Shown here: positions 1 through 8,812 of the stretch, piece after piece
How the letters are laid out: every line of letters begins with the position of its first letter
How positions within the stretch are numbered: position 1 is the stretch's first letter
NCBI RefSeq assembly: GCF_051961495.1
Contig: NZ_JBQCDF010000297.1
Location: 1-13,450 of the forward strand
DNA length: 13,450 bases
Origin: Cytophaga sp051961495
Lineage (GTDB): Bacteria > Bacteroidota > Bacteroidia > Cytophagales > Cytophagaceae
Direction: 5' to 3'
The notes under the pieces: generated by a model
What the model saw: only the letters and a program-made list of their open reading frames with translations
Databases searched by the model: none
What the model was told of the DNA's origin: nothing
Program-made: the position numbers and the translations under genes

Positions 1-3000
1 TTCAGAATATACAGTAGCTAAATAAAACCGACCTTCATAACTCGCGTGCAGCAATACACAAAATGTTTTTTTCTGTTTTACTCCCAGGTCGTAGAAACTA
101 TTTACCCGGTCATCGCGCACATCTTCATAATCCGGCGAGTCATACTTATTCGTTGCTCCTGAAGGATTTAACCGTGCGTTATGAATTTCCCAACCTGAAG
201 GGAAGATTTGTGTCAACGATAGTTGTTCATAAAATCCGCGTGCATTGGTACCGGTATGGGTAACCGTTACAAGCGCCATGAAGTCTGTACCCTGCGGAAT
301 GGCAGCAGGATTCAGTCTTTTGCCATCCATGGAGGTATATATGATGTCCAGTGCCAATCCATTGGAAGCATCTGTCTTATCACCTTCAAGTGGAATGCCT
401 GCTGATACGATCTTTGCAAAAAGTATACCCGATCCGGTATTTTTAATTTCAAGTGTATTCATTTCATCGTTGCTAAATGCGTACTGCCATATCGGTGATG
501 TTGTACGAATTTCTTTTTTACTTCCATCTTTAAGTGTATAAGTGAAACTCATGCCGGAGGTTGAACGATCAGTCCCTGTATAAGCTGCTATGGCTACCAG
601 CGCGTAAGCGGTTGCTTGTGTATTCATGTAATCCGGACTGTTTAATGCTGCTGCCAGGTCACGCATGAGCGGTGCGGCTTTTGTGCGTTGGCCCATAATG
701 CTGAGGCTTTGCAGTATGATGGCTTTGTCCCGTTCATCTGATCCGAAGGTGTTTGAAAGTTCTTTATAATCCGATACGACTATGGAAGCTTCAGCTGACA
801 TCTGTTTCGCTAGCTCCGGCTGTCCGGCCAGATAGTAAGCGGTAGCCAGATACCAGGCTGCCGGTATAGATTTCAGTTTGGTCAAACGCATTCTGTTCAT
901 GGCTCCGGTTTCAGGTGCTTTTGCCAGAGCAAGTAGATATAGCCGGTATGCCTGTTCTGCTTCATTACCTTCACTCCAGTTGCGTGCCGTGTTTTTTTGA
1001 TAAGCGATCCATTTATCTTTAAAGCCATAAGGCAGCACATAACCTGCACGCTCGGCTTCCAGCATGAAGTGGCCGGCGTAATTAGTACCCCAGTCATTTG
1101 TTTCATCGTTGCCCGGCCAGTAGGAGAGACTGCCGTCATTTAACTGGAAGGTTTTCAGCCGTGTTAGTCCGGCCTTGATGTTTTTGTCGATTTCTTTTTT
1201 TCTTTCTGTTGAAAGTGTAAGCAGTCTGTTCAGATATAGCTGCGGGAATACAGACGAAGTCGTTTGTTCCACACAACCATATGGGTAATGAATCAGATAG
1301 TCAAGTCGTTTGGCGAGGTTCAACGGAGGAACGGTTGAAACCTCGACCGTTGCATGGTTGCTACCAGCTATACCGATAGGTGTAATCGGCTGTGTCCAGG
1401 ATTTGCCTGCATCCAAAGTTGTTTCTGTGACATTGTACATAATCGGGTTGGCATTCCGCACATCAATTTCTGTTTCATATACAGCTGTTTCTTTTCCACA
1501 CCTTGCAGTAACCTTTACAGTAGCTTTGCCAATAGCATCTTTCACACGTAACGGAAAGTATACAAGTTGTTCACCGGTTTTTTCAAACACGATCTGCTGT
1601 ACCGTATTACCTGCAGAAGTAAGCATGCCATTCACCTCCAGCTGTACCGAAACATTTTTGATCCGGGTTTCCATGCCGAATACGGTTACCGGAAATTTGA
1701 ATGTTTCGTTCGGACCTAATACCCGCGGCAGGGTACCAAGGATCATCAGTGGTTTTTTAACAGCCACTGTTTTTTCTGCTGTTCCATACGTGCCGTTCTC
1801 TGCTGCAATAATGGTAACACGTACAGAGCCTATGTAATCCGGCAAGGTAAAGGTGTGCGTTTTCGTTTGTCCTGCATCGCTGTGAAACGGACCTAAAAAC
1901 AACACTACGGGTTTGAATCGGTTTGCTTTTGCACCTTCCAGCGGGCCGCGGCTACCGTCCCCACCAATACTTAACAGGTTTTTTATTTTTAATGCATCTG
2001 CTCCGGCTACGTCATCAAACAGATCCCAGGTTTTTACATCCAGTGCCTGGCGTTCATTGAAGTTGCTCCATACATCCGGTGTTTTATGGCGTGTGATATC
2101 CAGCAAGCCTTCATCCACAACCGCAATGGTATAAGTCATAGGTTTACCGTTGCGTTCAGCAACCCGTATGGTTGTTTTTTGTTTTGGTTTTAGCTGATCT
2201 AACATGTCGATGACAGGATGCAGGTGTGTGGCAGGATCTTCCACCCGTAGCGGCAGAATGCCATACATGCGCATCGGTAGATCGTTACTGGTCTGTGCAT
2301 GTGGCTGCAACAAAGTTACGTGCGCATATACATTGGGCGCCATCGCTTTAGTTGCAGGAAATGTAAATCTTGTCATCCCTTTTTGTGCCTTGATCCAGTA
2401 GGAGCCGATTACTTTCGTGCCGGATTCCAGACTTAGTAAAGCCCTGCCCGCAAAGCCAGTCGGTATATTGAGCGTGATTTGTTCTCCGGCCGCATACACT
2501 TCTTTGTCGGCGCTGAAGACAAGCATTTTTGATCCCTGCGGATTTTCTTCTTCGTCTCTGCCGCCCCAACCGGGCCAATCCAAGTATACAATTTTTCCGC
2601 TGCAATGCCCGTCGGCATCATATACTTTGATCAGGTAACGACCCCAGGCATGGGCCGCAACACGCAGCTTCCAGCTCGCTTCACCGTTGTTTGCGGTGGT
2701 GATGCTGTCTGTTTGTACAGATTGAGAATATTCTCTTCCATTATAATTGAATGCATCATCTTCTTCTGTTACATCCCACCACCATTTCCATGAAATCTTA
2801 TATAGTTCAACGGTGAGCTTTCTTCCGGGTACAGGCTTGCCATTGGCATCAACGCTTACCAGTTTAATCATATGGTCTTTCTCTGTAGCAAGCATATTCT
2901 CTGATTTGATATCGCGGATCCCTGCATAATTTTTATACGGATGCACAGGCACGCTGAAGTAAGCGGTGCTGAAGTTTCCGCCCGGTTCATAGACACGCGC

Positions 3001-5475
3001 TTTTATATTTGCTTTCAACATGCCCGGCGCATTCGATTCTATGTGCAGGTCTGCTGTAACATCAGCAGTGCCGGTACCGTTCAGACTTCCTTTGAAGATC
3101 TCTTTTGTTTCTGAAATAAATTTTTGTGTCGGGTCATCAAACACATAATCCCCATAATTTTTAAAAGCGAGTTTTGATTGTGTTAAGGTTACCGAGGCCT
3201 GTGCTTTCAGGTTTTGTGCCGTGGCACCATGCAGCCAGTGCGCATTAAGCTTCCCTTTTAATGGCTTGTCTTTTTGTACCGGATCTGTAGTTTCCCAATC
3301 CATTTCGATCTTCAAACGGTTAGGCATGATCGTTTCAACTTTAATATTTTTTTCAAAGGTTGCTCCGCCGGCAATAACTTTTACTGAGTAGTTACCTGTT
3401 GGCGCATCATCGTCGGTGACTGTATGGAATGTATAAAAATTATGCACGGATGAAGTTTTCACAATTCTTCTGATCAGTTCCTGTCTTGGGTTGTACAATT
3501 CAAAAACAACCGGGTGTGCTGCAGGCAACGCGTCTGATTTGTCTTCCAGTATGAAATTTAAAAACAAAGAATCTCCCGGCCGCCATACATCACGTTCTCC
3601 GAAAATAAATCCTTTCAGTCCTTTGTGATATTCTTTTCCCCCAATGTCAAACCGGCTTAATGATAGTGATGAGCCATTGTCTACACGCAGGTAGCCACGC
3701 TGTTTTCCATTTTTTGCAATCAGCAAAAACGGCCGGCCTTTTAGTTTTATATTGGCGGTTCCATCGGAACCGGTTTTTCCGGAAGCGAGCAGTTGCTGCT
3801 GGTAGTCGTACAGCTCAAGGTTTACGTCGGCCATAGGCGCTGTATTCAGTAAGTTTGTAACGGCAGCGAACACTGTTCCTTCAGAGCCCCGCTTGGCAAC
3901 TATTCCAAGATTGCTTGCCAGGATATTCCGTACAACCATGCGGTCGGAATTATAGTATGATTTTTTACACGGATCATTTCTGTCTTCGTAGCTTTCATCT
4001 TCATAATAGCTATTTTCCCAATCGGAATAATAATACCAGTCCGGGTCGTTCCAATAATCCTGGTCGATGTGAAGCATGTCTTTTGAGTCACCACCTGTGG
4101 TATCATCACACGGATAAAGCGAATAGGATTTTCTGAAACCAATAGCAACCTGGTAGATTGCGCCAGGCTCCGTACGGATTAGCTTGCTCAGGTCAAGTAC
4201 ATGGCGGTTCCAGTTTTTCAGATCTGTGTTTTTGTTTGTTTTCAAGGCTACTTTTTTATTCAATAGAATTTTGCCTACGCGCTTCAGCTCATTGAATTCA
4301 TCGAGTTTATTGATCTGTAAAAACTGTGGAATATTGTTTTCAGTGATCTGGATGATGCGAACATCCACGGCGGAAAGATTAGCTGTTTCAAATACAAATG
4401 GCAGGATATCGGCATGCGGAATAATGGTGCCCTTGCCAACCAGTTTTACTTCCGGATACAATTCTTCAAAGACAACCAGCACACTGGACTTGCTTTGCAG
4501 AATCTGTCCCTTCGTATTCTGGATACCTTGTTCAATAGTTACTTCTTTCTCTCCAAGCAAACGTTTTGTCGGGAATACATGAATCTTATTATCTTCAATG
4601 GTAAATGCAGCATCCTGTCCTCCAACACGGATGAGCCCGTCCAGGATCTGATTTTTTTTGATCGGATCTGAAAATTCAAGTGTGATGGATTGCGCCGGAT
4701 AACTGGTAGTGCTGGTATGGATGTGTACGAAGTTTCCTAAAGGCGGAACTGTTATTACTTTTCTCCCATTGGCTTCAATGTTACTGTAATAGCTGCTGCT
4801 CCAGTTAAGGATGATTTCTGAAGGTTTGTTCGTACGGAGAATACTGTCTATCACAAAGCGGAATGTGTTTGTCTGAACTTCTTCCCATTGAATGGAAAGA
4901 TTTTTTTCGGCATGCGTTGCGCTGAACATTTCTTCAATCGTATTCATTGCTTCGTAATCAGCCAGGTATATTTTGCCTTCAATTTTTACCCATTGAGGTT
5001 GTTCCGGGTCTTTTGGCGAAGGGCTTCCGGCTTCAATACTCATTGCTTGCCTTTTTGTATGAAATAAGAACTGAAACTTTTCCAACGAATCGGGAATTGA
5101 AGGAATCAAGGATTTTAATGCCAGTGTTCCTTTGAATTTTTTATCAGAACTCAAATCATAATTTGGTTTAAATTCAAGGGTGCGTGTATCGATCCATTGC
5201 ACGTTGCCATAGATTTGCGGTTCAAAAGAAAAAAGATCTGAAGGAATGTTTTTATTTGTTTCTGACTGAGAGACAACTTCGTTTACAAAACGAATTCGTA
5301 TGGCAGAGTTCCTGGATATTTCACCGCCCGTATAAGCGGCAATGTATTTATCATAAATCTGCGGCGATTTGATTTTCTGATGGGTTTGTGCATAGCGATA
5401 ACAGACGATACCAATAAAAACGGCTAAAATAAAGTAGGGGATTTTTCCGGAATGGGTCAGCGATTTCAGTTTCAT
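1..5475 (-). CDS. Alpha-2-macroglobulin-like protease trap, membrane-anchored (C-terminus off the left edge)
   Basis: Reading from an ATG at 5475 towards base 1 gives an unbroken frame of 1825 residues that leaves the window without a stop. Bacterial alpha-2-macroglobulins sit in the periplasm and trap proteases. After a protease cuts the bait region, a buried Cys-Gln thioester can bond to it covalently. Seen here: a short basic N-terminus and a hydrophobic stretch (about residues 12-26), probably a signal anchor; Cys25 follows Val and is a poor lipobox. The MG2-type motif WRPGD lies near residue 628 and a bait-region-type domain near 990. The A2M signature PDYIGSVRV lies near residue 1220. 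The thioester motif GCVEQT follows, with Cys1401 at 1273-1275, then a helical thioester domain and a final MG domain from about 1750. An acidic, Tyr/Trp-rich stretch occupies about residues 463-511. Perhaps 40 residues are missing. In many bacteria the next gene is a class C penicillin-binding protein (pbpC), which would lie outside this window. Confidence 0.93.
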   Translation of the reverse strand, partial: MKLKSLTHSGKIPYFILAVFIGIVCYRYAQTHQKIKSPQIYDKYIAAYTGGEISRNSAIRIRFVNEVVSQSETNKNIPSDLFSFEPQIYGNVQWIDTRTLEFKPNYDLSSDKKFKGTLALKSLIPSIPDSLEKFQFLFHTKRQAMSIEAGSPSPKDPEQPQWVKIEGKIYLADYEAMNTIEEMFSATHAEKNLSIQWEEVQTNTFRFVIDSILRTNKPSEIILNWSSSYYSNIEANGRKVITVPPLGNFVHIHTSTTSYPAQSITLEFSDPIKKNQILDGLIRVGGQDAAFTIEDNKIHVFPTKRLLGEKEVTIEQGIQNTKGQILQSKSSVLVVFEELYPEVKLVGKGTIIPHADILPFVFETANLSAVDVRIIQITENNIPQFLQINKLDEFNELKRVGKILLNKKVALKTNKNTDLKNWNRHVLDLSKLIRTEPGAIYQVAIGFRKSYSLYPCDDTTGGDSKDMLHIDQDYWNDPDWYYYSDWENSYYEDESYEDRNDPCKKSYYNSDRMVVRNILASNLGIVAKRGSEGTVFAAVTNLLNTAPMADVNLELYDYQQQLLASGKTGSDGTANIKLKGRPFLLIAKNGKQRGYLRVDNGSSLSLSRFDIGGKEYHKGLKGFIFGERDVWRPGDSLFLNFILEDKSDALPAAHPVVFELYNPRQELIRRIVKTSSVHNFYTFHTVTDDDAPTGNYSVKVIAGGATFEKNIKVETIMPNRLKIEMDWETTDPVQKDKPLKGKLNAHWLHGATAQNLKAQASVTLTQSKLAFKNYGDYVFDDPTQKFISETKEIFKGSLNGTGTADVTADLHIESNAPGMLKANIKARVYEPGGNFSTAYFSVPVHPYKNYAGIRDIKSENMLATEKDHMIKLVSVDANGKPVPGRKLTVELYKISWKWWWDVTEEDDAFNYNGREYSQSVQTDSITTANNGEASWKLRVAAHAWGRYLIKVYDADGHCSGKIVYLDWPGWGGRDEEENPQGSKMLVFSADKEVYAAGEQITLNIPTGFAGRALLSLESGTKVIGSYWIKAQKGMTRFTFPATKAMAPNVYAHVTLLQPHAQTSNDLPMRMYGILPLRVEDPATHLHPVIDMLDQLKPKQKTTIRVAERNGKPMTYTIAVVDEGLLDITRHKTPDVWSNFNERQALDVKTWDLFDDVAGADALKIKNLLSIGGDGSRGPLEGAKANRFKPVVLFLGPFHSDAGQTKTHTFTLPDYIGSVRVTIIAAENGTYGTAEKTVAVKKPLMILGTLPRVLGPNETFKFPVTVFGMETRIKNVSVQLEVNGMLTSAGNTVQQIVFEKTGEQLVYFPLRVKDAIGKATVKVTARCGKETAVYETEIDVRNANPIMYNVTETTLDAGKSWTQPITPIGIAGSNHATVEVSTVPPLNLAKRLDYLIHYPYGCVEQTTSSVFPQLYLNRLLTLSTERKKEIDKNIKAGLTRLKTFQLNDGSLSYWPGNDETNDWGTNYAGHFMLEAERAGYVLPYGFKDKWIAYQKNTARNWSEGNEAEQAYRLYLLALAKAPETGAMNRMRLTKLKSIPAAWYLATAYYLAGQPELAKQMSAEASIVVSDYKELSNTFGSDERDKAIILQSLSIMGQRTKAAPLMRDLAAALNSPDYMNTQATAYALVAIAAYTGTDRSTSGMSFTYTLKDGSKKEIRTTSPIWQYAFSNDEMNTLEIKNTGSGILFAKIVSAGIPLEGDKTDASNGLALDIIYTSMDGKRLNPAAIPQGTDFMALVTVTHTGTNARGFYEQLSLTQIFPSGWEIHNARLNPSGATNKYDSPDYEDVRDDRVNSFYDLGVKQKKTFCVLLHASYEGRFYLATVYSE

Positions 5476-5827
5476 AATATGGGTGAATTAACACTGGAAA
5501 AATACGGGCTGCCTTTGTATTGTTTTCAATCATTGAATAAGTGTAGATGGAAAGCAGATAAGTGTTTATTGTTTCCGATTAATCAAAAACTCCTTGTCCA
5601 GGATCTTAACATAATGGCTAAAACCATGGTGCAGATTGTTATGCTCACTCCGATGCGCTCGGCCTGAGAAATAATTTCAATAATATAATTTTTCGCAAAG
5701 CTCAGATTTTTAACTGTCTTGGAGAGCTGATCTTCATTATCTTCAAATCTCTAAAAGGAATCTGGCAACTTCTGCCGGCGATGTGTATATTTACTGCCAA
5801 TATCAGTACGATTCTTTTATATAATTT
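5476..5827. other. Divergent intergenic spacer without a convincing gene
   Basis: This 352-base spacer separates two divergently transcribed genes, so it must hold both promoters. I see no clear consensus promoter. A weak TATATTTA lies about 35-40 bases before the 5828 start. Plus-strand frames here are short and do not look like protein. On the minus strand a 55-codon open stretch (5583-5750) has no ATG, GTG or TTG start near its beginning; it is discussed as a finding. No strong hairpin or repeat was noticed. Confidence 0.6.
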
Positions 5828-7981
5828 ATGACAAGTACACATCACGAATGGAGTTTTTCATCTGTCGGCGGAGTTAAACGCGTTAACTTCGATTCCGGAA
5901 AAGATATTTTAGCACTTGAACAACTGGATCAGAAATTATGGACGGCACTTAGTTGTCCTACCTTCGGACTCGAAATTGATTCAGCGACACTGGAGCTGAT
6001 TGATGAAGATAACGACGGACATATAAAGGTCATCGAAATACTGGCGGCGATTAAATGGATCGGTTCTATTATTAATAACCCCAATGACCTGATGAAACAG
6101 GACGCCGTTTTTCCGCTTAGCGCGATTAATGAAAACAGTACAGAAGGAAAGATCCTGATGGCATCCGCGAAAAACATCCTGAAGAACCTGGGCCGCCCGG
6201 ATGCAACAAGCTTAACGGTTGAAGAAACATCCGATCGTGTGAAGATTTTCAAAGGTACAGCTTTTAACGGTGATGGTATTATCACTGAAGATTCCTGCTC
6301 AACAGCAGAACTGAAAAAGCTGCTTGCCGATATTATGTTGTGCGTCGGAAGCATTACAGACCGCGGCGGTAAAGAAGGTATTGATACCGATTATTTAACC
6401 CAATTTCTGGATGCCTGCAATGCTTATTCAGACTGGCATAAAAAAGCGGAAGAAAATAAACAGACTATTCTTCCTTTCAATGAAATTACAGAACAGTGCT
6501 ACCAGGCCTATATTGCTGTGAAAGCAAAAGTAGATGATTATTTTCTACGCTGCAGGCTTGCCGCGTTTGATGTGGAAAGTACTGCTGTGCTGAATTTACA
6601 GACTGCCCGTGTAGAATTAATCTCTTCAAAAGATCTTACCACCTGCATGGAAGAAATCGGTATGTTCCCACTATCTAAAATTGAAGGCGGTAAGGAACTG
6701 ATGCTTACAAGCGGCATAAATCCTGCCTGGGAAAACGCGGTTACAGCATTGCGTACATTGATTGTAGATAAACTTTTCGGCAATAAAAAAAGCATTTCTG
6801 AAACTGAATGGGAACTGCTTGCGGGAAAGTTTCAGGCATATGAAAGCTGGAAAGCTGAAAAGGCTGGTGAACGTGTAGAAGTACTTGGCCTGGAGCGGGT
6901 GCGCCAGATTCTGAACAGCAATTTTGCAGAACAATTGCTTGGCCTGATCGAAAGTGATAAGGCACTTGAGACAGAGGCCAACAACATTATTCTTGTTGAT
7001 AAACTGGTTCGTTACTACCGCGACTTATTTACGCTGATAAAAAACTTTGTTACCTTCTACGATTTCTATTCACCCGATTATTCTGCCATCTTCCAGTCCG
7101 GTACTTTATATATCGACCAGCGAAGCTGTGATCTATGTATTAAAGTAAGCGACATGACCCGCCATGACATGATGGTTTCATTAAGCAATATGTTTTTGAT
7201 TTATTGCAAGTGCGTATCCAAATCTACGAGTGAAACCATAACGATTGTTGCGGCATTGACAAATGGAGATATCGATAACCTGATCGTTGGCCGTAATGCA
7301 GTATTCTATGATAGAAAAGGCGCGGCTTACGACGCTACGATTATTAAGATCATTGAAAATCCGATCAGTATCCGGCAGGCATTCTGGTCGCCATACCGCA
7401 AAGTATCGCGCTTTATAGAAAAACAGGTAAATAAATTTGCATCCGAACAAGATAATAAGGTGCTTACTGATGTAACAGATAAAATAGAAACGGTACCTGC
7501 AAAGATTGAAGCGCCTGCTGCACCAGCCGCAGCACCGGTTCCGTTTGATGTAGGAAAATTTGTCGGTATCTTCGCTGCCATTGGCCTTGCCCTTGGTGCG
7601 ATTGGTACGGCACTGGCCAGTGTGCTCGCAGGTTTTATGGGTTTGGTCTGGTGGAAGATGCCGCTGGCAATTATTGGTCTGTTGCTGATCATTTCAGGTC
7701 CTGCCATGATCATGGCATATTTTAAATTACGCCAACGCAACCTCGCGCTGATCCTGGATGCCAACGGTTGGGCAATCAATGCGAAGGTGATTATTAATAT
7801 TCCGTTCGGAAATACGCTGACACAAATTGCTGATCTGCCGAAAGGCGCAAAAATCAATACCAATGACCCATTCAGTCCTAAAGGTCGACCACTCTGGCAG
7901 GTAGTGTTTTTAGTTTCCCTGCTAGCCGGCGCAGCATTTTATCTGCTCTGGTATTACGGATTTATTAAATTTTGGCAATAA
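5828..7981 (+). CDS. EF-hand membrane protein of unknown function
   Basis: I do not recognise a named function. Near the N-terminus, residues 59-70 form a textbook 12-residue EF-hand loop, with Asp at 1, 3 and 5, Gly at 6, Ile at 8 and Glu at 12, so calcium binding is likely. A second, degenerate loop (about 145-156, centred on NGDGI) lacks Asp at position 1 and Glu at position 12. Residues about 200-540 look soluble and mostly helical. An Ala/Pro-rich linker (about 558-575) leads to a Gly/Ala-rich hydrophobic stretch (578-607), a second segment (611-632), a soluble loop of about 55 residues, and a last segment (690-712) just before the C-terminus. The layout suggests a large soluble domain held at the membrane by its C-terminal end. 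There is no signal peptide, so the soluble part is probably cytoplasmic. It stands alone: divergent from the macroglobulin gene and followed by a terminator. Confidence 0.85.
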   Translation: MTSTHHEWSFSSVGGVKRVNFDSGKDILALEQLDQKLWTALSCPTFGLEIDSATLELIDEDNDGHIKVIEILAAIKWIGSIINNPNDLMKQDAVFPLSAINENSTEGKILMASAKNILKNLGRPDATSLTVEETSDRVKIFKGTAFNGDGIITEDSCSTAELKKLLADIMLCVGSITDRGGKEGIDTDYLTQFLDACNAYSDWHKKAEENKQTILPFNEITEQCYQAYIAVKAKVDDYFLRCRLAAFDVESTAVLNLQTARVELISSKDLTTCMEEIGMFPLSKIEGGKELMLTSGINPAWENAVTALRTLIVDKLFGNKKSISETEWELLAGKFQAYESWKAEKAGERVEVLGLERVRQILNSNFAEQLLGLIESDKALETEANNIILVDKLVRYYRDLFTLIKNFVTFYDFYSPDYSAIFQSGTLYIDQRSCDLCIKVSDMTRHDMMVSLSNMFLIYCKCVSKSTSETITIVAALTNGDIDNLIVGRNAVFYDRKGAAYDATIIKIIENPISIRQAFWSPYRKVSRFIEKQVNKFASEQDNKVLTDVTDKIETVPAKIEAPAAPAAAPVPFDVGKFVGIFAAIGLALGAIGTALASVLAGFMGLVWWKMPLAIIGLLLIISGPAMIMAYFKLRQRNLALILDANGWAINAKVIINIPFGNTLTQIADLPKGAKINTNDPFSPKGRPLWQVVFLVSLLAGAAFYLLWYYGFIKFWQ

Positions 7982-7996
7982 CCATTAACAATCGAT

Positions 7997-8033
7997 AAAA
8001 AAGCGGCTTTTCAAATAAAGAGCCGCTTTTTTT
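7997..8033 (+). terminator. Intrinsic terminator after the EF-hand gene
   Basis: A perfect 12-bp stem (7997-8008 with 8021-8032), with AGCCGC at its base-paired core, encloses a 12-base loop and runs into a seven-T tract. It starts 16 bases after the stop codon of the EF-hand gene. The stem is flanked by A's on the left, so it could also work in the opposite direction, but no minus-strand gene ends here. Confidence 0.9.
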
Positions 8034-8097
8034 GTTTGCGGATATGTATGATTCTCTGTATATTATGTAACGATTTTGTGATTTAATGTAATGCTTC

Positions 8098-8149
8098 CGG
8101 GATTTAAAACCCGAAATTTGAGTACAGAAATAGTTAAGTCCAACCTTTG
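8098..8149 (+). promoter_or_regulatory. Candidate Bacteroidota promoter with adjacent palindrome
   Basis: TTTG at 8117-8120 and AACCTTTG at 8142-8149 are 21 bases apart. This resembles the -33 TTTG and -7 TANNTTTG elements of Bacteroidota, with one mismatch in the -7 box. They lie 34 bases before the 8183 start. Directly upstream, 8098-8113 is a 16-base near-palindrome (CGGGATTTAAAACCCG) with 7 of 8 pairs matching, which could be an operator. Assignment is by pattern only. Confidence 0.4.
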
Positions 8150-8182
8150 CCGGCATCTGTCGACAATTAAACACTGAACACT

Positions 8183-8536
8183 ATGGTACAAGTAGCAGCA
8201 GAAAGGACAGAAATGAAGACATTGTCTGCCTTAACACAAACGCTTGAAAAAGCAGGTTTCAATACGCAATTTCTTGTTCTTGAAGAAGGAATAAAATCGT
8301 TGGCTTCTGATCGGATTTATAAACCAAATCAAGTGAAGATTGTTAATTTCTACCGTTTCGAGGGAGATTCAAATCCTGAAGACAACGCAATTCTATATGC
8401 TATCGAAGCCATTAGCGGTGAGCGTGGTTTATTAATAGATGCATATGGATCCGAAGGCGACATCAACACGAGCAATTTTATTGTTGAAGTTGAGAGCATT
8501 CATAAGCAAGATCATACGCATCATTCTTACAATTAA
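8183..8536 (+). CDS. Small conserved protein, copy 1 of a paralogous pair
   Basis: A 117-residue soluble protein with no signal peptide or membrane segment. It aligns without gaps to the protein at 8900-9253, with 62 of 117 identical residues by my count. The conserved core is residues 45-91, with the signatures VNFYRFEG (54-61), AILYAI (69-74) and IDAYGSE (85-91). From memory, it resembles a family of roughly 100-residue Bacteroidota proteins sometimes labelled 'phosphoribosylpyrophosphate synthetase'. I see no PRPP-binding loop and the protein is far too short for that enzyme, so the label would be misleading. Similarity to the paralog begins at Met11, so translation may start at 8213 rather than 8183. 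A candidate promoter lies upstream and a 45-codon gene follows after 46 bases. Confidence 0.85.
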   Translation: MVQVAAERTEMKTLSALTQTLEKAGFNTQFLVLEEGIKSLASDRIYKPNQVKIVNFYRFEGDSNPEDNAILYAIEAISGERGLLIDAYGSEGDINTSNFIVEVESIHKQDHTHHSYN

Positions 8537-8544
8537 TTTTTCAG

Positions 8545-8566
8545 CTAACCAGATTACACTAACCAG
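8545..8566. repeat. Short direct repeat CTAACCAG before the 45-codon gene
   Basis: CTAACCAG occurs at 8545-8552 and again at 8559-8566, six bases apart, in the gap between the 117-residue gene and the 45-codon gene. Short enough to be chance. Confidence 0.35.
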
Positions 8567-8582
8567 TTAAACGATTATTACT

Positions 8583-8720
8583 ATGAACCGTCTTAAAGCA
8601 ACACCGAAGAAAGGCAAACAAAAGCCTGAAGTTAAAAAAGAAAAAGTACAGGTAAATCCAATGCTCGTTTCGGATATGGGAATAGGATTTAAAATGCTTG
8701 ATTTCAAATCGAATAATTAA
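8583..8720 (+). CDS. Small basic 45-residue protein, hypothetical
   Basis: A 45-codon frame from ATG 8583 to TAA 8720. The first half is very Lys-rich (KKGKQKPEVKKEK around residues 9-21); the second half is more hydrophobic, with MLVSDMGIGFKMLDF before the end. I recognise no family. It lies 46 bases after the 117-residue protein on the same strand, and a clear hairpin terminator follows 29 bases downstream, so it is positioned as the last gene of that transcript. Its charge would suit nucleic-acid binding, but that is inference. It could be a chance frame; the tidy position between gene and terminator is the main support. Confidence 0.5.
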   Translation: MNRLKATPKKGKQKPEVKKEKVQVNPMLVSDMGIGFKMLDFKSNN

Positions 8721-8749
8721 GCTACTGCTTTATGAATACAATTGTTCCC

Positions 8750-8797
8750 TGAATGGCTATTGCAGCAAGTTGCGATAGCCATTCACATTTTATTTTT
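8750..8797 (+). terminator. Intrinsic terminator closing the first 117-residue unit
   Basis: A perfect 11-bp stem, TGAATGGCTAT (8750-8760) with ATAGCCATTCA (8775-8785), encloses a 14-base loop in which GCA and TGC can pair further. A T-rich run follows (ending TTTTT at 8793-8797). It separates the first transcription unit from the second. Confidence 0.8.
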
Positions 8798-8804
8798 GCC
8801 CGTT

Positions 8805-8812
8805 TAAGTTTG
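8805..8812 (+). promoter_or_regulatory. Possible -7 box for the second 117-residue unit
   Basis: TAAGTTTG matches the Bacteroidota -7 pattern TANNTTTG exactly and lies just after the terminator, about 90 bases before the 8900 start. I see no good TTTG element 19-21 bases upstream. A competing near-match, TAAAATTTG with one extra base, sits at 8858-8866. One of the two is probably used. Confidence 0.3.

Noticed and set aside
1310..1837. 175-residue plus-strand frame
   Set aside because: It lies opposite the macroglobulin's A2M domain, whose conserved motifs are on the minus strand.
5452..5667. 71-residue plus-strand frame across the divergent spacer
   Set aside because: It begins inside the macroglobulin's first codons, has no family motif, and its composition looks random.
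7327..7863. 178-residue minus-strand frame inside the EF-hand gene
   Set aside because: The plus-strand frame is a coherent protein with EF-hand and membrane segments; this one is its shadow with no motifs.
8545..8566. CRISPR-like array from the CTAACCAG copies
   Set aside because: Only two 8-base copies with a 6-base gap; repeats and spacers are far too short.
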